DNA of 64,000 bases from Candidatus Neomicrothrix sp. UBA2517. GTDB taxonomy: Bacteria > Actinomycetota > Acidimicrobiia > Acidimicrobiales > UBA8592. Below the pieces are notes generated by a model. That model was not told the DNA's origin. It saw only the letters and a list, made by a program, of their open reading frames with translations, and did no database searches. Both the position numbers and the translations under genes were made by a program. This document shows, piece after piece, positions 27,860 to 35,061 of the stretch. Within the stretch, counting starts at the first letter, position 1; each line of letters starts with the position of its first letter. The DNA is taken from positions 72,375-136,374 of the forward strand of contig DDNP01000028.1 of assembly GCA_002341185.1 (NCBI GenBank), read 5' to 3'.

Positions 27860-28918
27860 TTATTGATTTTTATAACTAGCCACTTCATCAATTAAACCCC
27901 ATGTAAGTGCCTCAGAAAAAGTTATTTTCCTTCCGCTTATACCCAAGAAAGCAGTCTTTTGTGGTCCTATTCTTCGCGGCAAACTGACAGTCCCACCGGC
28001 ACCAGGAATCAGACCCATAGAAACTTCCGGAAGGAAAATTTCCACAGATTCATCAGCGAGTACTCTGGCTGCAAATGCAGGAATCTCAATTCCTGCTCCA
28101 GCGCAAACTCCATGTAAATAAACCTCCATCTTTTCTGCTATTACATGAACAGAAAGTCCAGGATGTCGATACATGCGTGTCAAGTGACCGTCTGGAGAAT
28201 ATGGAACAAGGCCAAACTCAGCTAAATCACCTCCAGAGCAGAAAGAATTTCCAGAACCATGAAGTTCGACTTTTGTAATCGTTTCATCAATAGAAGCCAC
28301 TTGAAGAATTTCAAATAGGTGGTCCCGCATACTAGAAGAGAAAGCATTGGAGCGATTGGGCCTATTTAGACAGATATCTAACCGTCTATCAAAACGTTCA
28401 GCTAATACATCAGGTTCTGAGTCGATTGATTGGTGGATATCACCTCGTTGTTCTAACCAATCTTTGAATTCAGAACCGTTTTGAAGCATCCCATAGGCGA
28501 ACGATTCAAGGAGGAGGCCGCTAGAAACACTTTTATAGGATTTCTGACGTAAGAGTTGTGTCAGTACTAGTGATGCCTGAGGATTAGAATTGATCTTCAC
28601 TTCAAGTTCCAGAATCGTTTCTGAAAGGTCATTAACAAATACAGGCATGTGACTAGTTTGAGAATCGGTTAATAAAATATCAAATGATGCAAGAAAATCT
28701 TCAGATAAATCTTCATTACCACAATTCAAAATGCCAACAATAATAAGATTCACCGAATGCGAATCTTTAACAAAACGAAGAAAATAGTCAATATTATCAA
28801 TATGAGCAGAGGGATCTATCTCAACAAAAACAACTTTAATATTGTCTTCATAAATTGTTTGATTCAAAAATGGATCAGCAATAAAATCGCAGGCTTCAGT
28901 GAATGTGAGGACACTCAT
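27860..28918 (-). CDS. Crotonase-family protein with rearranged domain order
   Basis: The 352-residue protein is longer than ordinary enoyl-CoA hydratases (about 260). The crotonase core starts only near residue 170 (LDICLNRPNRSNAF), with oxyanion segments GNSFCSGGDLAEFG and HGVCAGAGIEIPAFA and the active-site stretch LPEVSMGLIPGAGGT. It then stops right after LIDEVASYKNQ, where the family normally continues with about 65 helical residues. A segment resembling that missing tail (NPQASLVLTQLLR, LLLESFAYGMLQ, EFKDWLEQRG) lies at about 105-160, before the core. The first 95 residues are not recognised. It is probably an enoyl-CoA hydratase or isomerase. The stop abuts the convergent thiolase, and the acyl-CoA ligase is 23 nt upstream. 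Confidence 0.75.
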   Translation of the reverse strand: MSVLTFTEACDFIADPFLNQTIYEDNIKVVFVEIDPSAHIDNIDYFLRFVKDSHSVNLIIVGILNCGNEDLSEDFLASFDILLTDSQTSHMPVFVNDLSETILELEVKINSNPQASLVLTQLLRQKSYKSVSSGLLLESFAYGMLQNGSEFKDWLEQRGDIHQSIDSEPDVLAERFDRRLDICLNRPNRSNAFSSSMRDHLFEILQVASIDETITKVELHGSGNSFCSGGDLAEFGLVPYSPDGHLTRMYRHPGLSVHVIAEKMEVYLHGVCAGAGIEIPAFAARVLADESVEIFLPEVSMGLIPGAGGTVSLPRRIGPQKTAFLGISGRKITFSEALTWGLIDEVASYKNQ

Positions 28919-28941
28919 CTCGCATCACTCCAAATCCCACA

Positions 28942-30450
28942 TCAATGTCTTTTTACTAGATCAGCTTTGATTACACGTCGAAGCAACTTGCCAGTTTCGT
29001 TATAAGGCAACTCATCTAATGGAATAATTTTATCTGGAGTCCGCGAAGAACGCAGAAGCTCTTTCGTAAAGTCTTTCATCGCTGATTCAGAGAAATCCTC
29101 CCGATTATGAAGAACTACAACAGCAACTATAATTTCGCCCCACTCCTCATCTGGAACACCAATAGCGGCAGCATCGCGAATATTGGGATGTTCTAGAAGG
29201 ACGTCTTCTATCTCTCCCGGCGAAATATTCTCTCCGCCTCGAATGATAATGTCATCAATTCTTCCTTCAACAAACAAATAACCACCGTCGTCAATGGACC
29301 CACCATCATTAGTAGGGAACCAACCATCATCAGTTAACTTTTTTCCTTGTCCAAGATATTCACCGGAGACCTGTTCACCTCTTACCCAGATTTCACCGCT
29401 AACTCCCGCAGACACTGCATTTCCGCTTTCATCGCGGATAGAAACCTCAAGGGTGGGTAGGGGTTTCCCTGCTGAAGCCAATCGTTGTCGAATATCAGGA
29501 TCCGAACTTGTATAAGCGGTTCGGTGATCTTCCGGCCCAAGAACAGAAATAGTTGAACTTGTTTCTGTTAAACCATACGCATTGACAAAGTTTGTTTCCG
29601 GAAGCAACTCAAGCGCCTTTTCGATCACTGGTCTGGGCATCTTTCCGCCTCCGTATGAGAGCGCCTTGAGGCTTACGATTTTTTTAGCTGACTGCTCATC
29701 AAGACGCTCAACAATCCGGGCAAGCATGGTAGGGACCACCATTGCATGGGTAACTTCCTCTTTGATGACGAGGTCAATCCATGTGTCAGCATCAAAGCTC
29801 GGAAGTTGAACAATTCGTCTGCCTGCATACACGGAACTACACATTGCTGCCATTCCTGCAACATGGTAAGGGGGGACTGAGACTAAGGTTGCCTCTTCTT
29901 CAGCAGCTCCCATAAATTCAACCGACCCTAGGATGTAAGATACGAGGTGAGAATGACGTAGAACAGCAGCTTTTGGAGCCCCAGTTGTACCAGAAGTAAA
30001 AAGAAGAATAGCGATTTCGTCAGGGTCCATGTTCCATGTCGGTTCCGGAATTGCACCTTTTGTTGTGTCATTTAGAAAACGATGCCAAGCGGTTGTTTGA
30101 ACGTCATCAACATCGCTTAAGAGCGATTGCAAATCTGCGCCATCACTGATGGTAAATGTTGGCGTTATCCTCTCAGCAAGGGACTGGAGTTCTGCATCTT
30201 GCAAACGGTAATTTAATGGGATAAATGGTAAACCGGCCCAAGCTGCTGCGAATAACGCTACGGGCAAGGCAGGGCTTGATTCAGAAAGGAAAGAGATATG
30301 TTCGACATTGTGCTGGTTCAAATATTCGCTTGCTCGACCGGACTGGTCGTAGAGATCTTGATAAGTCATTCCTGACCCATCACGACTGCCTATAGCTACT
30401 CGGTCTCCGAAGCCGCTAGAAGCCATCTCAAGTAGCATCATTAAATTCAT
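28942..30450 (-). CDS. Fatty acid-CoA ligase (FadD-like, AMP-binding)
   Basis: Class I adenylate-forming enzyme of 502 residues with the P-loop ILLFTSGTTGAPKAAVLR (about 148-165), VNAYGLTETSS (A5), GEIWVRGEQVSGEYL, the hinge GRIDDIIIRGGENISPGEIED and the C-terminal catalytic Lys in NETGKLLRR. It should activate a carboxylic acid to its CoA ester for the neighbouring crotonase and CaiB-like protein. The chain length is not readable. It lies 12 nt after the small Cys protein, so the three minus-strand genes form one transcription unit. Confidence 0.88.
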   Translation of the reverse strand: MNLMMLLEMASSGFGDRVAIGSRDGSGMTYQDLYDQSGRASEYLNQHNVEHISFLSESSPALPVALFAAAWAGLPFIPLNYRLQDAELQSLAERITPTFTISDGADLQSLLSDVDDVQTTAWHRFLNDTTKGAIPEPTWNMDPDEIAILLFTSGTTGAPKAAVLRHSHLVSYILGSVEFMGAAEEEATLVSVPPYHVAGMAAMCSSVYAGRRIVQLPSFDADTWIDLVIKEEVTHAMVVPTMLARIVERLDEQSAKKIVSLKALSYGGGKMPRPVIEKALELLPETNFVNAYGLTETSSTISVLGPEDHRTAYTSSDPDIRQRLASAGKPLPTLEVSIRDESGNAVSAGVSGEIWVRGEQVSGEYLGQGKKLTDDGWFPTNDGGSIDDGGYLFVEGRIDDIIIRGGENISPGEIEDVLLEHPNIRDAAAIGVPDEEWGEIIVAVVVLHNREDFSESAMKDFTKELLRSSRTPDKIIPLDELPYNETGKLLRRVIKADLVKRH

Positions 30451-30462
30451 TATTTCAAGTCC

Positions 30463-30771
30463 TCAGTCTGATGCTGGAAGTGGCTTGCTCTCTTTAATGG
30501 CTAGTAGCGCATCTCCGATTCCTAGTGAACCATCCCCGGGTTTAGTGCAAAGTAGTTCAATGGTTTCATCTGGGTCAACATAACGTTTCCCCATCTGAGT
30601 CCCATTCATTGCCCCATCAGCAGGATTAACATCATCAGATACGGAACCTGTCGGATCAACCATTGGAACTCCACCACACCGAATATCCAAATCCGTTCCA
30701 GGAGCTTTCACAGCGATTACCTCAGTTTGGCAAACAACACTCTTTAATCTACTTCCAGCTCTAATCTCCAT
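30463..30771 (-). CDS. Small conserved protein of unknown function with three cysteines
   Basis: The 102-residue protein has no membrane helix. It has Cys14 (SVVCQTEV), Cys32 (IRCGGVPM) and Cys75 (ELLCTKPG), plus a GKRYVDP stretch. I do not know a function. I recall similar small proteins beside acyl-CoA ligases in other actinobacteria, but cannot name a family. It is first of the minus-strand unit with the ligase and the crotonase. The Cys pattern could bind metal, or the protein could act on acyl groups; this is a guess. Confidence 0.6.
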   Translation of the reverse strand: MEIRAGSRLKSVVCQTEVIAVKAPGTDLDIRCGGVPMVDPTGSVSDDVNPADGAMNGTQMGKRYVDPDETIELLCTKPGDGSLGIGDALLAIKESKPLPASD

Positions 30772-30855
30772 TTATACCTCCAAAGATCATTTAATCCTAT
30801 CATTCCTCACAAGAGCGGTTTCCGCCAATGCCAAAGGGTCATCTAGGCTAGAAGA

Positions 30856-32067
30856 ATGCCAAAAGAAGACTTCAATAGCCCAGTTTCTACAAGCATTGAT
30901 CACTTACAACGTCTTCTAGAGTTTCTTCCTTCTGAATTAGTAGACCTTGAACATTTAACCCGAATCTCACAAATTCATCCCCGTTGGCCCACATGGCCAT
31001 CTCCCATTCTCTCAGACCTTATAGGCCCACCTCAGGTTGCACTGAAACATTTTGATCTACGGTGGTTGCATAGATTTGAAGCAACCGTATGCCTTCTAAA
31101 TTATTTTAGTAAAGCACTAAATGGACCATCTGGGGGGCCAAGTGGACTTTCACTAATTGTTGAGCGAGCTCCGCTTCTGGGACACCGCGGTTGGGGAGAA
31201 ACTTCTGCAGGAGGTTCATGCAGACTTGTGCAAACTGCGGATACAACTCTCGCAGTAAATCTACCTCGTAAAGAAGACATCTTGTCAGTCCCCGCGTGGC
31301 TTGAAGAAAAGATAAATGATGATATCTGGAGTGCTATTCAGAGTTTCGCTCTTTCAAAAACATCGCAAGTCCTTCTACAACGTGCTGAACTTTTAGGACT
31401 ACCAATTTCTGAAATAGGAGAGGCGAAGAAAATAAGAATAGAAGTTATACCAAACTCTATGCCTAGGGCAATAAAAAAAACTCCGAAGGTTCTAGATCTC
31501 TCAAGTATGTGGGCTGGCCCATTATGCTCTTGGTTCCTAATGCGGTCTGGAGCACGGGTAACCAAGGTCGAATCAATTAAAAGACCTGATAGAGGTCGTT
31601 TAAATAGGACCCCTTTTTTCCAAAGATTAAATAAAGGTAAAGAGATCCTGGCATTAGATTTTGATACACAGAACGGTAAAGACCAGCTTAAAAAGCTCAT
31701 CCGTAATGCTGATATAATAATTGAAAGTTCACGACCAAGAGCTCTAGAAAACATTGGTATTTCTGCTGAGGAAGAGGTAAACCGAGGTGCAGTATGGTGC
31801 TCCATAACAGGGTATGGCCGTAAGCAAAACCCTCACCGTATTGGGTTTGGAGATGATGCAGCAGCGGCTGGAAGTCTGCTTGCAGAAGTCAATGAAGATC
31901 TTTGGTTCGTAGGCGACGCAATCGCTGACCCAATCACAGGGACAACCGCCGCTTTGCTAACTCACGGATTATGGTTAACGGGTATTTCTGGTCTTATCGA
32001 TGTGTCTCTGGCAGGTACAACTAATCTGCACACACATGGAATAATCCCGAAAGGGGCAACATGGTGA
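30856..32067 (+). CDS. CaiB/BaiF-family CoA-transferase with rearranged domain order
   Basis: The 403-residue protein carries the family's N-terminal motif VLDLSSMWAGPLCSWFLMRS only at about residue 209, followed by VTKVES, FQRLNKGKEILALDFD and ADIIIESSRPRALENIG. The end, at GLIDVSLAGT, is where CaiB proteins are only half complete. The first 200 residues contain GHRGWGETSAGG, a TADTTLAVNLP strand and IWSAIQSFALSKTSQVLLQRAELLGLPISEIGE. That last stretch looks like the usual C-terminal small domain (...RAELLGLP..). The order thus appears swapped, as in the crotonase nearby. The catalytic Asp of formyl-CoA transferase may correspond to the D in GDAIADPITG. It is divergent from the ligase unit with an 84-bp gap. 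Confidence 0.7.
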   Translation: MPKEDFNSPVSTSIDHLQRLLEFLPSELVDLEHLTRISQIHPRWPTWPSPILSDLIGPPQVALKHFDLRWLHRFEATVCLLNYFSKALNGPSGGPSGLSLIVERAPLLGHRGWGETSAGGSCRLVQTADTTLAVNLPRKEDILSVPAWLEEKINDDIWSAIQSFALSKTSQVLLQRAELLGLPISEIGEAKKIRIEVIPNSMPRAIKKTPKVLDLSSMWAGPLCSWFLMRSGARVTKVESIKRPDRGRLNRTPFFQRLNKGKEILALDFDTQNGKDQLKKLIRNADIIIESSRPRALENIGISAEEEVNRGAVWCSITGYGRKQNPHRIGFGDDAAAAGSLLAEVNEDLWFVGDAIADPITGTTAALLTHGLWLTGISGLIDVSLAGTTNLHTHGIIPKGATW

Positions 32068-32072
32068 TTGAA

Positions 32073-32618
32073 TTAATTCATGCAAGGATCACCTGGATAA
32101 TTTGATAGCCAAGAAATCGGACCTTTCTGCCTTCTAAGGACGTGAGACCATAAGTCTGCTCCATCAGTAGCAAAAATGTCATCTGGGTGAACATCAACCA
32201 CAAACCACGCGTTTGCTGCTAATTCTGCTTCTAATTGCATAGAGCTCCACCCCGAATAACCAACATAAGGTCGCAAATCCTCGACATTATCTGGAATAGA
32301 TTCTGGCCCAGAACCTAGATCTATCACACCAATATTTGCAAATATCAGCGACTCTGAGTCACCTGATTGGTTAATGAATTTTCCCAATGCCATAGAGCTA
32401 CGAGTATCAACTGGGCCGCCACAAAACAGTCCAGAATCAGCAAAAACGCTATTATCCCAAATAGGCATAGCATCTCCCAAGCGATCCTTAAGTGGGTTAT
32501 TAAGAACCAAGCCAACTACACCTGCCTCATTATGTTCAATGATAAAGACTACGGCGCAGTCAAAATTTCCATCAGTCATAAGCGGGCTAGCTACGAGTAA
32601 ACGACCTGCGGTATTCAG
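32073..32618 (-). CDS. YqgE/AlgH-family protein, probable CTG start
   Basis: The family (UPF0301) is of unknown biochemical function. Motifs seen are VVFIIEHNEAGVVGLVLNNPL, FCGGPV and YVGYSGWSSMQLEAEL, plus the typical WLSNYPGDP ending. An ATG at 32579 would cut off the conserved N-terminus. Reading back in frame gives NTAGRLLVASPLMTDGNF, which matches the family start, and the only candidate codon is CTG at 32618. GGAGG lies 7 nt upstream of it, and an in-frame stop lies 21 nt before it. The CTG overlaps the serC stop (CTCTGA), so translation is probably coupled to serC. With this start the protein has 181 residues. Confidence 0.82.
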   Translation of the reverse strand: MNTAGRLLVASPLMTDGNFDCAVVFIIEHNEAGVVGLVLNNPLKDRLGDAMPIWDNSVFADSGLFCGGPVDTRSSMALGKFINQSGDSESLIFANIGVIDLGSGPESIPDNVEDLRPYVGYSGWSSMQLEAELAANAWFVVDVHPDDIFATDGADLWSHVLRRQKGPISWLSNYPGDPCMN

Positions 32619-33745
32619 AGTAAAGCCTCCATTACGAAGTCAAGAGATGCGGTTAACGCCTGAATATCGGTAAATTCAATAGCAGGAAAAGTAGCGATAC
32701 GTAGCTGATTTCGACCGAGCTTTCTATAGCCGCCGATATCTAATATTCCATTTTCTCTACAGATAGAAATAACCTCATCTGCATCAACACGGTCCGTTAA
32801 ATCAATGGTCGAAACAACTGGGCTTCTATCAGAAGAATTTGTCACGAAAGGGTCGGCAAATTCATGGTTTTCCGCCCAATCGTAAACATGATTCGATAAT
32901 GATTTTGATTGGTTAGCGGCCCAAGATAATCCACCATTGCTATTCATCCATTCAATCTGTCGTACAGTTAAAAAAATAGTTGCCAGTGCAGGAGTATTGT
33001 ACGTCTGATTTTTCCTACTGTTTTCAAGTGCAATATTGAGATCTAAACCTGCGGGAATCCAACGTTTAGAGCTAGATATTTTTTTAATTCTTTGAATCGC
33101 GGCAGGTGAGCAAGCTGCTATCCAAAGACCACCATCGCTTGCAAAGCATTTCTGAGGGGCGAAATAGTAGCAATCGACCTCAGAGGGATCCCAAACCATC
33201 CCGCCTGCAGCGGATGTTGCATCAACAAGTGTTATTGCTTCATCAGGAGATGTGTTCGCTGGCCTTTGGAGATTCATTGATACGCCAGTAGATGTTTCGT
33301 TGTGCGTGAAAGCGTATGTATCGGCATCTGATTCTAAAATCTCGGGACCTTTCCCAGGCTCAGAATTAGCTATGAAAGGTTTGCCTATGTGTGGTGCATC
33401 ATTTGCTGCAATAGCAAACTTAGAGGAAAATTCGCCGAATACTAGATGGTGACTTTTCTCTGAAATAAGTGAAAAGGTTGCTGCATCCCAGAAGAGAGTA
33501 CTCCCACCATTTCCTAAGATAATTTCCCAGTCATTAGGAAGGGTAAATAGTTCGGACAGTCCATCACGTAAACGACCAACCATATCCTTTACGGGTGCTT
33601 GCCGGTGGCTAGTGCCCATGTATGAATCAGATAGTTCGGCTAAAGCTTCAATATCTGATTTACGAACTAACGAAGGGCCGCTACCAAAGCGCCCATCAAC
33701 TGGGAGAAGATTATTTGGGATAGTAATATTTTTATTCATATACAT
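32615..33745 (-). CDS. serC: Phosphoserine aminotransferase
   Basis: Converts 3-phosphohydroxypyruvate to phosphoserine. The 376 residues show FGSGPSLVRKSDIEAL near the start, YMGTSHRQAPVKDMV, ILGNGGSTLFWDA and the PLP lysine in YFAPQKCFASDGGLW (about 199). This looks like the actinobacterial SerC subtype. serA is 5.4 kb away on the other strand. The AlgH gene begins within its stop codon. Confidence 0.93.
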   Translation of the reverse strand: MYMNKNITIPNNLLPVDGRFGSGPSLVRKSDIEALAELSDSYMGTSHRQAPVKDMVGRLRDGLSELFTLPNDWEIILGNGGSTLFWDAATFSLISEKSHHLVFGEFSSKFAIAANDAPHIGKPFIANSEPGKGPEILESDADTYAFTHNETSTGVSMNLQRPANTSPDEAITLVDATSAAGGMVWDPSEVDCYYFAPQKCFASDGGLWIAACSPAAIQRIKKISSSKRWIPAGLDLNIALENSRKNQTYNTPALATIFLTVRQIEWMNSNGGLSWAANQSKSLSNHVYDWAENHEFADPFVTNSSDRSPVVSTIDLTDRVDADEVISICRENGILDIGGYRKLGRNQLRIATFPAIEFTDIQALTASLDFVMEALL

Positions 33746-33864
33746 CTAAAAAATAGTCTTAACTGTAGGAGAAGTGGGGTAGCCACATAGAAATTAAATG
33801 ATTCGTATTATTGAAAGAAATAAGACATCATTGAATAACAAGCCAATCGGAGGAATCATTATCC

Positions 33865-35061
33865 ATGGAATCTAGAATTTCCAAACGTGTTGGAGCAATA
33901 GCCCCATCTGCGACGTTAGCCGTAACGTCAAAAGCAAAAGAACTAAAAGCTGCTGGAGCACCTGTAATAGGATTTGGAGCAGGAGAACCTGATTTCCCAA
34001 CACCTAGTTATATTGTAGAAGCAGCGATTTCTGCTTGTTCAGATCCAGTGAACCATCGTTATAGCCCCGCAGGGGGATTACCCGATCTCAAAGAGGCAAT
34101 AGCACGAAAGACTCTTAGAGATTCTGGTCTAGAGATAAACCCGAATCAAGTGGTGGTAACCAATGGGGGCAAGCACGCAGTGTATAACTGTATGCAAGTC
34201 ATCTTAAATGCTGGAGATGAGGTTCTACTTCCTGCACCGTACTGGACAACATACCCCGAACCGATTGCGCTTGCGGGAGCTACAACGACCGTATTGCCAA
34301 CGTCAGAAGAAACTGGGTTTCGTGTCACTGTTGATCAATTAAACGCTTCGCTTACAGAACGAACGAAAGCTCTTATCTTTGTTTCTCCGTCTAACCCTAC
34401 AGGGGCGGTCTACCCTAAAGAAGAGATCGAAGCTATCGGAAAATGGGCTTTGGAAAATAATATTTGGATTTTTACAGATGAAATCTATGAACATCTTGTT
34501 TACGGTTCAAGCACACACTATTCACTCCCGACATTGGTACCCGAATGCGCTGATCAAACAGTTATTCTCAATGGGGTAGCCAAAACATATGCGATGACTG
34601 GATGGAGAGTTGGTTGGATCATCGCCCCTGAAGATGTCGCTAAAGCATCATCAACGCTTCAATCTCATCAAACTTCAAATGTTGCGAATATTTCTCAACA
34701 GGCAGCTCTGGCTGCAGTTTCTGGGCCGTTAAGTGCGGTGGAAGAGATGCGGACAGCTTTTGATAGGAGAAGGCAGGTAATGCATTCAATGTTGAATGCT
34801 ATCGATGGAGTATCGGTTCTTGAACCTCAAGGAGCCTTTTATGCCTTTCCGAATTTTTCGGGCTGTCTAAATAGAGACATCGCAGGCAGGAAAGTAGAAA
34901 CGACTTTAGATCTAGCCCAAATATTCCTTGAGGAAATCCATGTTGCTATAGTTCCTGGTGAAGCTTTCGGGGCCCCCGGCTATGCAAGACTTTCTTTCGC
35001 TCTAGGTGATAATGACCTTGAAGAAGGTCTAACTCGAATTTCTGATCTCCTGAATGGCTGA
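33865..35061 (+). CDS. Pyridoxal-phosphate aminotransferase, aspartate type
   Basis: The 398-residue class I/II aminotransferase begins ISKRVGAIAPSATLAVTSKAKELKA and has GAGEPDFPTP, NGGKHAVYN, FVSPSNPTGAVY, the PLP lysine in NGVAKTYAMTGWRVGW (about 239) and the substrate Arg in PGYARLSFA. These are features of bacterial aspartate (or aspartate/prephenate) aminotransferases of the AspC 1b group. AGGAGG-like GGAGGA stands 9-10 nt before the ATG. It is divergent from serC and overlaps the S9 peptidase gene by 1 nt. Confidence 0.88.
   Translation: MESRISKRVGAIAPSATLAVTSKAKELKAAGAPVIGFGAGEPDFPTPSYIVEAAISACSDPVNHRYSPAGGLPDLKEAIARKTLRDSGLEINPNQVVVTNGGKHAVYNCMQVILNAGDEVLLPAPYWTTYPEPIALAGATTTVLPTSEETGFRVTVDQLNASLTERTKALIFVSPSNPTGAVYPKEEIEAIGKWALENNIWIFTDEIYEHLVYGSSTHYSLPTLVPECADQTVILNGVAKTYAMTGWRVGWIIAPEDVAKASSTLQSHQTSNVANISQQAALAAVSGPLSAVEEMRTAFDRRRQVMHSMLNAIDGVSVLEPQGAFYAFPNFSGCLNRDIAGRKVETTLDLAQIFLEEIHVAIVPGEAFGAPGYARLSFALGDNDLEEGLTRISDLLNG

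Noticed and set aside
31338..31805. 155-codon minus-strand frame inside the CaiB-like gene.
   Set aside because: It is a shadow of the DLS...ADIIIES coding region; no ribosome binding site or homology-like motif.
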